64,000 nt of DNA from Marinibacterium sp050389775. GTDB taxonomy: Bacteria; Pseudomonadota; Alphaproteobacteria; Rhodobacterales; Rhodobacteraceae. Shown here one piece after another: positions 44,946 through 52,690 of this stretch (the first letter of the stretch is position 1; every line of letters begins with the position of its first letter). Under the pieces are notes generated by a model that searched no databases, was not told the origin of the DNA, and saw only the letters and a program-made list of their open reading frames with translations. The translations under genes and the position numbers were made by a program. The DNA lies in contig NZ_CP177144.1 of assembly GCF_050389775.1 (NCBI RefSeq), positions 744,001 through 808,000 of the forward strand. The letters are read 5' to 3'.

Positions 44946-46679
44946 ATGCGCGCATATGACCGCGAGGATCTGCTGTTTCAGCTGTTCGACGTCGCCCGGG
45001 TGGACCGGATCATCGAGGGCACCGAGCTGGACCGCGAAACGGTGCTGGGCATCCTGGACACGGCCGACCAGATCGCGGCCGACCATTACCTGCCCCATGC
45101 CCACGAGATCGACGAGAACGAGCCGCAATTCGTCGACGGCCGGGCGATCCTGCCCGACGTGGTGAAACCGGCGGTCGATGCCTTTGTCGACGGCGGCTTC
45201 CTGGCCGGGCCCTTCGATCCGGCCCATGGCGGGCTGGGCCTGCCCGAGATCGTGCACCAGGCCGCGTCCTTTGTCTTTTCGGCGTCCAATATCTCGATCA
45301 AGGGTTATGCCATGCTGACGATCGGGGCGGGGCGGCTGATCCAGTCCTTCGGCACCGACGCGCAAAAGACGCGCTACCTGGAACCGATGGTCGCCGGACG
45401 GTTCTTTGGCACGATGTGCCTGAGCGAGCCGCAGGCCGGGTCGTCGCTGTCGGACATCACCACGCGGGCCGAGCCGATGGAGGACGGGCAGTACCGGATC
45501 AGCGGGCGCAAGATGTGGATTTCGGCGGGCGAGCACGAGCTGAGCGAGAACATCGTGCACATGGTCCTGGCCAAGATCCCGGGCGGGCCGCCGGGGGTCA
45601 AGGGCATCTCGCTGTTCATCGTGCCCAAGATCCGGCTGGACGGGGTGCGCAACGATGTCACGCTGGCCGGGTTGAACCACAAGATGGGCTATCGCGGCAC
45701 GACCAATTGCGCGCTGAACTTCGGCGAGGCCGGCGATTGCATCGGTGAACTGGTCGGCGCGCCGCACCAGGGGCTGCGCTACATGTTCCAGATGATGAAC
45801 GAGGCGCGGGTCAGCGTGGGCATGGGCGCCACGGCGCTGGGGCAGGCGGGCTACCAGGCCTCGCTGGCCTATGCCCGCGAGCGGCCGCAGGGCCGGTCGC
45901 CCACGGCCAAGGATCCGGCCAGCCCGCAGGTGCCGCTGACCGATCATGCCGACATCCGTCGGCTGCTGCTGGCCCAGAAGGCGGCGGTCGAACCGGCCCT
46001 GGCGCTGGCGCTCTATTGCGCGGGGCTGGTCGACCGGCACCGGGCCGGGGACGACGGGGCGCTGGTGCTGCTCGACGTGCTGACCCCGGTGGCCAAGTCC
46101 TGGCCGTCGGAATTCTGCCTTGAGGCCAACAAGCACGCGATCCAGGTGCTGGGCGGGGCGGGCTATACCCGCGATTACCCGGTCGAGCGCCATTATCGCG
46201 ACAACCGGCTGAACCCGATCCACGAAGGCACCCATGGCATCCAGGGCATGGACCTGCTGGGCCGCAAGGTGCTGATGGACAACGGGGCCGGATTTGCTGC
46301 CCTGACCGCAGCGATCCGCGCGGATATCGCGGCGGGCGACCATCCGCTCGGCCCGGGACTGGGCCGGGCTGTCGACCGGCTGGAAGAGGTCACGCGGTCT
46401 TTGGCCGGCGCGGTCCGGGCCGATCCCGAGCGCGGGTTGGCCAATGCCACGCTCTACCTCGATTTCGCCGGCCATGTGGTGATGGGCTGGATGTGGCTGC
46501 GCATCGCCCGGGCCGCCGATGCCCGTGCGGCGCGCGAGGGGGACAGCGATTTTCTCAAGGGCAAGCAACAGGCTGCGCGGTATTTCCACGCCCGCGAGCT
46601 GGTGCGCACCGAAGGCTGGGCGCGCACGCTGATCGACAACGAGGCCTCGGCATTCGACATGCAGACCGCTTGGTTCTGA
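44946..46679 (+). CDS. Acyl-CoA dehydrogenase (DmdC-like large form)
   Basis: FAD-dependent dehydrogenase of 577 residues, longer than the common 380-residue form because of a C-terminal extension. It has FGTMCLSEPQAGSSLSD, KMWISAGEHELSENIVHMV, the QVLGGAGYTRDYPVERHYRD C-terminal motif and NPIHEGTHGIQ. These large enzymes include DmdC (methylmercaptopropionyl-CoA dehydrogenase) and other medium- or long-chain types; substrate cannot be set from sequence. The start follows GAGGAAGAGGAGG. Confidence 0.88.
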   Translation: MRAYDREDLLFQLFDVARVDRIIEGTELDRETVLGILDTADQIAADHYLPHAHEIDENEPQFVDGRAILPDVVKPAVDAFVDGGFLAGPFDPAHGGLGLPEIVHQAASFVFSASNISIKGYAMLTIGAGRLIQSFGTDAQKTRYLEPMVAGRFFGTMCLSEPQAGSSLSDITTRAEPMEDGQYRISGRKMWISAGEHELSENIVHMVLAKIPGGPPGVKGISLFIVPKIRLDGVRNDVTLAGLNHKMGYRGTTNCALNFGEAGDCIGELVGAPHQGLRYMFQMMNEARVSVGMGATALGQAGYQASLAYARERPQGRSPTAKDPASPQVPLTDHADIRRLLLAQKAAVEPALALALYCAGLVDRHRAGDDGALVLLDVLTPVAKSWPSEFCLEANKHAIQVLGGAGYTRDYPVERHYRDNRLNPIHEGTHGIQGMDLLGRKVLMDNGAGFAALTAAIRADIAAGDHPLGPGLGRAVDRLEEVTRSLAGAVRADPERGLANATLYLDFAGHVVMGWMWLRIARAADARAAREGDSDFLKGKQQAARYFHARELVRTEGWARTLIDNEASAFDMQTAWF

Positions 46680-46694
46680 CCGACCCGGCCGACG

Positions 46695-46716
46695 CCCGTG
46701 GCCCCGGGGCCACGGG
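46695..46716. other. Perfect 22-base palindrome after the acyl-CoA dehydrogenase
   Basis: CCCGTGGCCCC and its exact complement form a gap-free palindrome 15 bases beyond the stop codon. There is no T run. It may act as a factor-dependent terminator hairpin or a protein-binding site. Confidence 0.45.
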
Positions 46717-46843
46717 GGTGTTGCGCAGGGGCCATGCTGCTCTGCCGTGGGTGGTATGCAGGTTTTTAGATGTTTGACGGCATCGCGCTTTGGTGTAGTG
46801 ATTGTGAAAGTGCGCACGTTAAGGTTGATCGGAATCACCTAAG

Positions 46844-47224
46844 ATGCATGCCAAGAAGAAGATCCTGCTGGTCGAAGATGACGGGTTCACCCGGTTCATG
46901 ATGCAGGAAATCCGCGATACGCTGGGGGTCGAGGTGGATATCTCGGCCAGCATCCAGGACGGGCTGACGCGCTACAGCTCGGACCCCGATGCCTATGGCG
47001 TGGTGCTGATGGATGTCACGCTGCCCGACGATGTGGGGCTGGAAGCCAGCCAGCGCATCCGTGGCCTGCCGGGCGCAACCGGCCAATCGGCCCCGGTCAT
47101 TGCCGTGGTGGGCGACGAACGCCAGGTCGATGCCGGCGTGCTCAGCCGCTACGGCATCGCCGGTCACCTGCGCAAGCCGCTGACCCCGGGCGAATTGATG
47201 GCGCTCGTCGACCAGTATTGCTGA
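46844..47224 (+). CDS. Stand-alone receiver-domain response regulator
   Basis: Single REC domain, 126 residues: acidic pair in LLVEDDGFTR (E11-D13), phosphoacceptor D57 in VVLMDVTLPDDVG, and the conserved Lys in HLRKPLTPGE. There is no output domain, so it would work as a phosphorelay shuttle or by protein contact. It lies at the edge of the stress island; pairing with the histidine kinase at 53451 or the HWE kinase at 60057 is possible but unproven. Confidence 0.85.
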   Translation: MHAKKKILLVEDDGFTRFMMQEIRDTLGVEVDISASIQDGLTRYSSDPDAYGVVLMDVTLPDDVGLEASQRIRGLPGATGQSAPVIAVVGDERQVDAGVLSRYGIAGHLRKPLTPGELMALVDQYC

Positions 47225-47524
47225 ACCCGTGCCTCCGGGCGGGATGACGGTGCTTGTCCGCCAGCATTGCCGGGATTGTGTAGCAGGACGTTGGCGACAT
47301 ATGACGCTTGTCGGCCTGCAATGCTGAGGCCGCGCTGCCGGGCGGAAGCGCCTTGATGTACCCTGTTGATCCGCATTTCGCAGACCGGGTTGCCGGGCAC
47401 GTGCAAGGCGATGGTGCTGCCCACCAATAGTTCCGGGTCCGCGATGGCAGGAGGCAGTGAATTCTTGGCGCTACTCGACACGAATGTTGTGACGTCCTGC
47501 CAGGAACACGTGCGTCAAACAAAG
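47225..47524. other. Gene-poor interval with a possible PilZ-like remnant
   Basis: No gene I would defend. A minus-strand frame at 47164-47481 encodes LLVGSTIALHVPG and VCEMRINRVHQG, faintly like the last strands of a PilZ domain. It overlaps the response-regulator gene, has no clear SD and lacks the PilZ RxxxR start. It may be a decayed gene. Confidence 0.3.
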
Positions 47525-47549
47525 CAAAAGGGGCGCCCGAAGGCGCCCC
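47525..47549 (-). terminator. Intrinsic terminator of the PRC-barrel gene
   Basis: On the minus strand: AGGGGCGCC/GGCGCCCCT stem (9 bp) with a TTCG tetraloop, followed by TTTT; 24 bases after the stop codon. Confidence 0.85.
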
Positions 47550-47573
47550 TGATCGTCGGATATGGTCTATGGC

Positions 47574-48041
47574 TTACGATTCGTAGGCCGGCAGACCTTT
47601 CAGCCCGTCCTCGGTGACGTTGGCATAGATGCGCAGGCTGCCGTCTTCCATGTTCTCGGTCAGCATCAGCGTGTCATAGCTGACGACGACGTCCTTTTCA
47701 CCGATGCCCAGGTAGCCGCCGACGCCCACGATGGCCGCCACGATCTCGCCCTGGGGCGTCACCACGAGGTTGTCGACCTCGCCGACCCATTCCTTGTTGG
47801 CGTCATAGACCCGCAGGCCCACCACGTCGGATGCGGCAACGGTGCCGGCGTCAATCTTCTTGTAGCCCTCGGGCTCGGATTTCAGCAGGTCCAGGTTGGT
47901 CACGCTGAAGTCCCACTTCTCGTCCATGATGATGGGATCTTCCACGTCGTTCGCGCCGGCCTGGCTGGCTGCCGTCGAGGCCGCGAAGGACGGGGCGGCG
48001 ATGGCAAGGGCGAGGGTCGAGGCGGTCAAAATGCGAAGCAT
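47574..48041 (-). CDS. Exported PRC-barrel domain protein
   Basis: A 155-residue protein with a signal peptide (MLRILTASTLALAIAAPSFA) and a PRC-barrel segment (VVGLRVYDANKEWVGEVDNL, VVAAIVGVGGYLGIGEKDVV). Exported PRC-barrel proteins are common in alphaproteobacterial stress regulons, but their biochemical role is unclear. The SD is AAGGAG before the ATG. An EcfG-like promoter lies about 85 bases upstream. Confidence 0.85.
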   Translation of the reverse strand: MLRILTASTLALAIAAPSFAASTAASQAGANDVEDPIIMDEKWDFSVTNLDLLKSEPEGYKKIDAGTVAASDVVGLRVYDANKEWVGEVDNLVVTPQGEIVAAIVGVGGYLGIGEKDVVVSYDTLMLTENMEDGSLRIYANVTEDGLKGLPAYES

Positions 48042-48126
48042 GGGAAACTCCTTCCATTGGATCGTCATTGTCTTTCGTCCGGCCCGTCCGGCGATGTGTA
48101 CCGCCGTTCGGGCCATGTGAGGGGAC

Positions 48127-48152
48127 AACCGCCGCCTGCCGCGGATCGTTCC
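48127..48152 (-). promoter_or_regulatory. EcfG-type promoter of the PRC-barrel gene
   Basis: On the minus strand GGAAC (48152-48148), 17-base spacer, GGTT (48130-48127). The consensus recognised by EcfG-type sigma factors is GGAAC-N16/17-CGTT, so there is one mismatch, the same one as at phyR. Confidence 0.6.
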
Positions 48153-48296
48153 GAAAATTCCTTTTGAAACAATGGGCCGGGGGTTTGCGTTTCCCTCGGT
48201 TGTGCCGGCTGCGTGGGGCCGGGCGCGCCTACGCGCGGGCGCGCGAAGAGGTCAGGCAAGGGGCAGGCCATGGGCAAGCAAAGGGCGTTTTTCAAG

Positions 48297-48321
48297 GGAA
48301 CCGGCGGCCTCGATCGGCGTT
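48297..48321 (+). promoter_or_regulatory. EcfG-type promoter of the small-protein trio
   Basis: GGAAC (48297-48301), 16-base spacer, CGTT (48318-48321): a full match to the general-stress consensus. It is 36 bases upstream of the start at 48358. Confidence 0.75.
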
Positions 48322-48357
48322 GTGATGACAACGGGACAGCAAGAAGGAAACAATCCG

Positions 48358-48576
48358 ATGCCGTCAGCGACATCGACAGGGAACCGCCACTGCCTTGACC
48401 TGCGCGCCGCCGTTCTGCTGGGCGCCATCGCCCTGGCCGGCATGCTTGGCGAAAGCGGCATGGACTGGCGGAAATGCAGCGCCGGAGCCGACGACCTGAT
48501 CTCGGCCTGTGCGCTTGAGGTCGATGTCCTGCCGAACCTGGTGCGCACCGCCTATGCGGAGAGTGGAAATGGCTGA
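48358..48576 (+). CDS. Small membrane protein of unknown function (72 aa)
   Basis: A 72-residue protein with one hydrophobic segment (AAVLLGAIALAGMLG, residues about 17-31), then a short domain with two cysteines (WRKCSAGADDLISACALEVD). AAGAAGGAA lies upstream of the ATG; another ATG at 48324 is in frame. It overlaps the next gene by 8 bases and is the first gene behind a perfect EcfG-type promoter. No family recognised. Confidence 0.55.
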   Translation: MPSATSTGNRHCLDLRAAVLLGAIALAGMLGESGMDWRKCSAGADDLISACALEVDVLPNLVRTAYAESGNG

Positions 48577-48835
48577 GAAAGACTTTGGTCCGTCGATCAA
48601 GGACCCCGACACCTACGAGGCCCTGCGCGACAAGGGCTATGGCAAGGCCAAGGCTGCGGCGATCGCCAATGCCCAAGCCAATGACAACATGGAGCCGTCC
48701 AAGAAAGGTGGCAAGGCGCCGCCCTACGAGGACTGGACCAAGTCCGAGCTCTACGAGCGGGCGCGCGAGCTGGATATCGACGACCGCTCCGGCATGAACA
48801 AGGACGATCTCATCGCGGCATTGCGCAGCCAATAG
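48569..48835 (+). CDS. DUF7218/Rho-N-like small stress protein
   Basis: An 88-residue protein: N-terminal FGPSIKDPDTYEALRDKGYG, a central ANAQANDNMEPSKKGGKAPP segment and a C-terminal SAP/Rho-N-like helix pair (KSELYERARELDIDDRSGMN, KDDLIAALRSQ). Rho-N/SAP helices often bind nucleic acid, so a role in DNA or RNA binding under stress is plausible but inferred. It is the second gene of the EcfG-driven trio. Confidence 0.75.
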   Translation: MAEKDFGPSIKDPDTYEALRDKGYGKAKAAAIANAQANDNMEPSKKGGKAPPYEDWTKSELYERARELDIDDRSGMNKDDLIAALRSQ

Positions 48836-48892
48836 CCGCCTGCAACCGCGCGGCCCGGCCGCGCAATCCCCCCGATCCAAAGGAGAAATGAC

Positions 48893-49087
48893 ATGGGTTT
48901 GGAAATCACCGGTATTGGCGGTCTTATCCTGCTGATCCTCGACATCTGGGCAATCGTGTCCATCATCGGTTCGGCCAGCTCGACCGGGTCCAAGGTGCTG
49001 TGGTGCCTCCTGGTGCTGTTGCTGCCGCTGGTGGGCTTCATCATCTGGCTCATCGCCGGTCCGCGGTCGCGCACGGCGCATGTCTGA
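48893..49087 (+). CDS. PLD nuclease N-terminal-like membrane protein (64 aa)
   Basis: A 64-residue protein with two transmembrane helices (GLILLILDIWAIVSIIG and VLWCLLVLLLPLVGFIIWLI), ending in GPRSR. This is the PLDc_N pattern found at the start of cardiolipin synthases, here on its own. The SD is AAAGGAG. It is third in the trio and possibly a small envelope-stress protein. Confidence 0.75.
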   Translation: MGLEITGIGGLILLILDIWAIVSIIGSASSTGSKVLWCLLVLLLPLVGFIIWLIAGPRSRTAHV

Positions 49088-49127
49088 CCCGGCACGGTGC
49101 GGGGGCCACGGCCCCTGCCCACAACGA

Positions 49128-49153
49128 AACGCCCGGCCATCGTGCCGGGCGTT
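49128..49153. terminator. Bidirectional terminator between the PLDc_N-like and Crp/Fnr genes
   Basis: Stem AACGCCCGGC/GCCGGGCGTT (10 bp), 6-base loop, TTTT on the plus side. It lies between convergent genes. Confidence 0.8.
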
Positions 49154-49176
49154 TTCGTGTCTGAAGGGGCTGTCTG

Positions 49177-49911
49177 TCAGATCAGCGGCCGCGCCGGGTT
49201 GATCTCGTCGTCGATCTCGATGTCGCACAGGCTGGCCAGCTTGGCCGGGTCGCGCACCGACAGCCAGCCGTCGGACCAGTCGAGCACGCCTCCGCTGCGC
49301 AGGCGGGCCAGGGTCTTGTTGGTATGAACGAGCGACAGGCCGAGCGCATCGGCCAGATCCTGCTGGCGATAGGGCAGGGGCACGCGGCCGTTGCGGCGCA
49401 GACCCACGGCGCCCAGCCGGTGGTCGAACCGGTGCAGGGCCCAGGCGATCTTGGCCTGGGCATCCATCTGGCCCATGGCCGTCAGGGCCTCGCCCAGCAG
49501 GTGTTCCTCGTTGGCGGCCAGGTGGGTCAGGTCGAAGGCCAGGTCGGGCTGCGACTTGAACAGGGTCCACAGGTCGGAGCGGTTGAAGACGCACAGCCGC
49601 ATCTCGGTCGTGGCTTCGACCGAATGGCGCATGACATCCATCACGCCCGATTGCAGCCCGACGAAATCGCCGGGCAGGACAAAGCCCACGACCTGCCGAT
49701 CGCCATCGCGCGTTGTCTTGTAGCGGATGCCCATGCCCGACAGGGCGGTGAACAGCTGCGACGAAGACGCCTGTTCGGTCAGGATCTCGGTGCCCGGCTG
49801 GGCGACCAGTTCACCGGTCTTGAACTTCATCATGAAGCCCAGGGTCGTCTTGGTCATCGGGTGGAACAGGTCGAACCGGCGAAGCGGGCAATTGGTGCAA
49901 TCGGTCGTCAA
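49177..49911 (-). CDS. Crp/Fnr family transcriptional regulator
   Basis: A 244-residue regulator with a cyclic-nucleotide-binding-like barrel (FKTGELVAQPGTEILTEQ, VVGFVLPGDFVGLQSG) and a C-terminal winged HTH (PYRQQDLADALGLSLVHTNK). The N-terminus has CTNCPLRR, but the full four-cysteine set of oxygen-sensing FNR is not present (a further Cys lies near residue 106), so an Fe-S cluster is unlikely. The ligand is unknown. It diverges from the pseudo-receiver gene at 49991. Confidence 0.87.
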   Translation of the reverse strand: MTTDCTNCPLRRFDLFHPMTKTTLGFMMKFKTGELVAQPGTEILTEQASSSQLFTALSGMGIRYKTTRDGDRQVVGFVLPGDFVGLQSGVMDVMRHSVEATTEMRLCVFNRSDLWTLFKSQPDLAFDLTHLAANEEHLLGEALTAMGQMDAQAKIAWALHRFDHRLGAVGLRRNGRVPLPYRQQDLADALGLSLVHTNKTLARLRSGGVLDWSDGWLSVRDPAKLASLCDIEIDDEINPARPLI

Positions 49912-49990
49912 TCGTGTCGTCCTATGTCGCAGTTTAATGCCCCGGCCCGGGCATTCGTGGCATCAGCCGGAAAACCCCACGGAGAATCAC

Positions 49991-50395
49991 ATGGAAGATG
50001 CGGGCGCCGGCACCGACATCGGGACCTTGATCATCGTCGACAACTTCGTTGAGGCGGATGATCTGATAGACGCGTTCGAACGTCGCCTGATGGGCCCCGT
50101 CCTGCATCTGCGCACGGTCGATACCGCCCGGGCGATGCTGGCCGAAGCCGGTCACAGGCCGCAGCTGGTGGTCATCGGCGTGGCGCCAGACGCGGCCACG
50201 ACTGCGGCGCTGATCGCCGAGCAATGCCGCGCGGGCGGCCGTGTCCTGGTGCTGAACGGCCCGCCGCCGGCCGTGGCCACCCCGGGGGTTGTCCATCTCA
50301 GCCGGCCGTGGACGGAAAGCGACCTGACCGGTGCGATCCGGCAGCTGACGGGCGAGGACAGGCCCGGTCGGGATGGCGGCTGGCATCTGGGGTGA
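49991..50395 (+). CDS. Pseudo-receiver protein (degenerate REC)
   Basis: A 134-residue single-domain protein with a receiver-like pattern (TLIIVDNFVEADDLIDAF at the N-terminus, PQLVVIGVAP in the middle, VVHLSRPWTESDL at the end). The phosphoacceptor Asp is replaced (VVIG instead of VLxD) and the conserved Lys-Pro is Arg-Pro, so it should not be phosphorylated. The SD is GGAG, 6 bases before the ATG. It could act by binding a kinase or another receiver. It faces the Crp/Fnr gene. Confidence 0.6.
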   Translation: MEDAGAGTDIGTLIIVDNFVEADDLIDAFERRLMGPVLHLRTVDTARAMLAEAGHRPQLVVIGVAPDAATTAALIAEQCRAGGRVLVLNGPPPAVATPGVVHLSRPWTESDLTGAIRQLTGEDRPGRDGGWHLG

Positions 50396-50566
50396 ACTCC
50401 TCGGTTCAGCCTGAATAAGGCCGGGCGCGCCGTTGCGGTGCCTCTCCCGGCCGTGCCGGGGTGGCATCGGACAGGGGGCGCCGAACGGTGCCCGGCTGCG
50501 TCGCGCCTGTGCGCGGTTCCCCCTGACAACGTCACCACGGGCACAAAAGTTCCCGGCCAAATTTCC

Positions 50567-50592
50567 GGAACCGCCGGGCCCGCAGCCACGTT
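50567..50592 (+). promoter_or_regulatory. EcfG-type promoter of the DUF1328 gene
   Basis: GGAAC (50567-50571), 17-base spacer, CGTT (50589-50592): full consensus, 34 bases before the ATG at 50627. Confidence 0.8.
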
Positions 50593-50626
50593 CTTTCCCC
50601 AGTGATCGATGTGAAAGGATGTAACG

Positions 50627-50794
50627 ATGCTGTATTGGGCACTGATCTTCTTTGTTGTCGCGCTGATTGCCGGCCTGTTCGGGTTCGGTGGTATCGCGGC
50701 GGCATCCTCGGGGATTGCACAGGTTCTGTTCGTGCTGTTCCTTGTTCTGTTCCTGGCCACGCTGGTTGTGCGCCTGGTGCGCGGCACCTGGTAA
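50627..50794 (+). CDS. DUF1328 small membrane protein (55 aa)
   Basis: A 55-residue protein, two hydrophobic helices: MLYWALIFFVVALIAGLFGF and a second one reading AQVLFVLFLVLFLATLVV. This is the DUF1328/YtjA pattern, a family frequent in stress regulons of proteobacteria. The SD is AAAGGA. Single gene between its own EcfG promoter and a hairpin at 50851. Function unknown. Confidence 0.88.
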   Translation: MLYWALIFFVVALIAGLFGFGGIAAASSGIAQVLFVLFLVLFLATLVVRLVRGTW

Positions 50795-50850
50795 CGCGGC
50801 CGGGCCGGCGGGGGCGCAGAGGCGCCGTGCCGGCCACGACCACAACGCCG

Positions 50851-50880
50851 ACGGGCGGTCCGACAGCGGGCCGCCCGTCT
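50851..50880 (+). terminator. Hairpin after the DUF1328 gene
   Basis: Perfect 9-bp stem GACGGGCGG/CCGCCCGTC with a 12-base loop, no T run. A weak or factor-dependent terminator. Confidence 0.4.
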
Positions 50881-50967
50881 GCGTTCGGGGGCCGGATTTC
50901 ATCGGCGGATCCTGTCGGCCTGTCCGTGCCGGATGATGGGCGCGCGGCGGGAAATCCCACCGATCTT

Positions 50968-50992
50968 GGAACCCGATCCGGGGCCATGCGTT
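50968..50992 (+). promoter_or_regulatory. EcfG-type promoter of dps
   Basis: GGAAC (50968-50972), 16-base spacer, CGTT (50989-50992), 33 bases before the dps ATG. Confidence 0.75.
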
Positions 50993-51025
50993 TGTTATTC
51001 AATAGGAAATCAAAGGAGATGACCG

Positions 51026-51523
51026 ATGAAAGATGGACTGAAAGTTGTGCCTTCCGCCAGCGAAGTTTCGACCGGCGTGCGTGACACCGACGCCATCGCC
51101 CAGGGCCTTTCCGGGGTTCTGGCGGACACCTACCGACTGGTGTTCAAGACCCACGCCTATCACTGGAACGTCGAAGGCCCGCTGTTCTATTCGATCCACA
51201 AGCTGACCGAAGACCAGTACGAGAACATGTTCAAAGCCGCCGACGAGCTGGCCGAACGCATCCGCGCGCTGGGCCAGCTGGCTCCGGCAGCCATGGCCGA
51301 GATCGTCCAGAAATCGAAGATCGAGGACCGGGGCGTCGACCTGACCGCTGCCGAGATGGTCGAGGACCTGGCCGCCGATCACGAACGCATCGCCCATAGG
51401 CTGCACGCGCTGGTCACGCTGGTCGACGGCCGCCGCGACCCGGTGACCGAAGACCTGGCAACCGAGCGCAGCGCCTTCCACGAAAGCGCCGCCTGGATGT
51501 TGCGCGCGATCGCGAAATCCTGA
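51026..51523 (+). CDS. dps: Dps-type DNA-binding ferritin-like protein
   Basis: A 165-residue Dps: stores iron with H2O2 as oxidant and protects DNA. The ferroxidase ligands are recognisable in KTHAYHWNVEGPLFYSIHKL and the DELAERIRALG helix (H-x10-D-x3-E type). The C-terminal helix FHESAAWMLRAIAKS closes the four-helix bundle. The SD is AAAGGAG. It has an EcfG-type promoter and an intrinsic terminator, so it is monocistronic. Confidence 0.94.
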   Translation: MKDGLKVVPSASEVSTGVRDTDAIAQGLSGVLADTYRLVFKTHAYHWNVEGPLFYSIHKLTEDQYENMFKAADELAERIRALGQLAPAAMAEIVQKSKIEDRGVDLTAAEMVEDLAADHERIAHRLHALVTLVDGRRDPVTEDLATERSAFHESAAWMLRAIAKS

Positions 51524-51570
51524 CGCGACACGTTATTCCGTTGTCCCGTAGGCACCTCTGCCTGCCACCT

Positions 51571-51597
51571 GCCCCGCTGTTGCAGCGGGGCTTTTTT
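51571..51597 (+). terminator. Intrinsic terminator of dps
   Basis: GCCCCGCTG/CAGCGGGGC stem (9 bp), TTG loop and six T. Confidence 0.9.
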
Positions 51598-51710
51598 CGT
51601 GGCCGGAGGGAGGCTGGTCATTGGGGACATTGGGCCGCCCGCGGCAGGCGGGCAAGAGCGTTGGCGTGGGAAGCCGCGCGTGGCCCCAACACCGCCAACC
51701 GTCGGGCACG

Positions 51711-51737
51711 AAAAAAGGGGGGCCGCGAACCCCCCCC
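51711..51737 (-). terminator. Intrinsic terminator of phyR
   Basis: On the minus strand: GGGGGG/CCCCCC stem, 7-base loop, six T; about 40 bases after the phyR stop. Confidence 0.8.
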
Positions 51738-51775
51738 AAATCGTCACCATGAAAAAGACGTTTGAACCTTGGGCC

Positions 51776-52588
51776 TCAGGCCTTGAGCGTTTCCGTCGAG
51801 GCAAAGAACATCGCCTGGCTGACGGCCGAACGGACCTGGTCTTCGCTGTAGGGCTTGGAAATCAGGAACGCCGGTTCCGGCCCCTCGCCGGTCAGCAGCC
51901 GTTCGGGATAGGCGGTGATGAAGATCACCGGGCAATCCGCGCCATGCTTGGCCAGGATGCGGTTGACCGCGTCGATGCCGCTGGAATTGTCGGCCAGGTG
52001 GATGTCCGACAGGATCAGGTCGGGCTTTTCGCGATCCGCCAGGGCAATCGCCGCGTCTTCGGTGCGGGCAACGCCGGTGATCTGGTGGCCCATCTCGCTG
52101 ACGATGGCTTCAAGGTCGATGGCGATGATGGCCTCGTCCTCGATGATCATCACGCGGCCGGACACCGATTTCGACATCTCGGTATAGGCGATGTCGACCA
52201 GTTCCTTGGCTTCGGTCTCGCTCACCGACAGGATGGCGGCCAGCTCTTCGAACGAGAATTCCTCGATCGTGTGCAGCAGCAGCGCCTCGCGCGTGTCGTT
52301 GGTCAACCCGGCCAGGTGCGCCTGGGCCCGGGCAGCCAGCCCGGTTTCGCCTTCGCTCAGCGCCGCGCCGCTGGTCGACCAGATGGTGTGAAAGACCTGG
52401 AAAAGTGCTGCCTTTGCCGGCAGGTCGCGTTGATAGACCTCGGGATCGGCCAGGATCGCTTCCAGGGTTGCCATGGCATATTTGTCACCGCGGTCCTGGG
52501 CCCCGGTCAATGCACGGGCATAGCGGCGCAGGTAGGGAAGGTTGTTCCCGACCTGAGCGGCAAGATCTCCGTTAGAGGCAGATGTCAT
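51776..52588 (-). CDS. phyR: General stress response regulator PhyR (anti-anti-sigma)
   Basis: A 270-residue protein joining an N-terminal EcfG-like sigma domain (residues 1-135, lacking DNA-binding ability in characterised members) to a C-terminal receiver. The receiver has IIEDEAIIA (E150/D151), phosphoacceptor D195 in LILSDIHLAD and K245 in FLISKPYSED. When phosphorylated, PhyR binds NepR and frees EcfG. It is transcribed away from nepR-ecfG through overlapping EcfG-type promoters. Confidence 0.96.
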   Translation of the reverse strand: MTSASNGDLAAQVGNNLPYLRRYARALTGAQDRGDKYAMATLEAILADPEVYQRDLPAKAALFQVFHTIWSTSGAALSEGETGLAARAQAHLAGLTNDTREALLLHTIEEFSFEELAAILSVSETEAKELVDIAYTEMSKSVSGRVMIIEDEAIIAIDLEAIVSEMGHQITGVARTEDAAIALADREKPDLILSDIHLADNSSGIDAVNRILAKHGADCPVIFITAYPERLLTGEGPEPAFLISKPYSEDQVRSAVSQAMFFASTETLKA

Positions 52589-52620
52589 CCTGTGTGTCTC
52601 ACTTTTTTTGGACTATCTAC

Positions 52621-52645
52621 GGAACCAAACCACGAAACCCGCGTT
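52621..52645 (+). promoter_or_regulatory. EcfG-type promoter of nepR-ecfG
   Basis: GGAAC (52621-52625), 16-base spacer, CGTT (52642-52645), about 46 bases before the nepR start. Implies autoregulation of ecfG. Confidence 0.78.
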
Positions 52646-52652
52646 TCGTTCC
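52628..52652 (-). promoter_or_regulatory. EcfG-type promoter of phyR, overlapping the nepR promoter
   Basis: On the minus strand GGAAC (52652-52648), 16-base spacer, GGTT (52631-52628). It occupies nearly the same DNA as the nepR promoter on the other strand, so polymerase binding to the two should be mutually exclusive. Confidence 0.6.
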
Positions 52653-52690
52653 CGTTGCGGAGATAAAAATATGGTTGAGCGCAGATAGAC

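Noticed and set aside
48065..49594. Long open frame (509 codons) on the minus strand
   Set aside because: It runs opposite several well-supported genes, is Arg/Pro/Gly-rich without domains, and is a by-product of high GC. The real genes here are the small-protein trio and the Crp/Fnr gene.
49177..49911. Calling the Crp/Fnr gene fnrL or an oxygen sensor
   Set aside because: CxxC at the N-terminus is present, but the full set of four cluster-binding cysteines is not.
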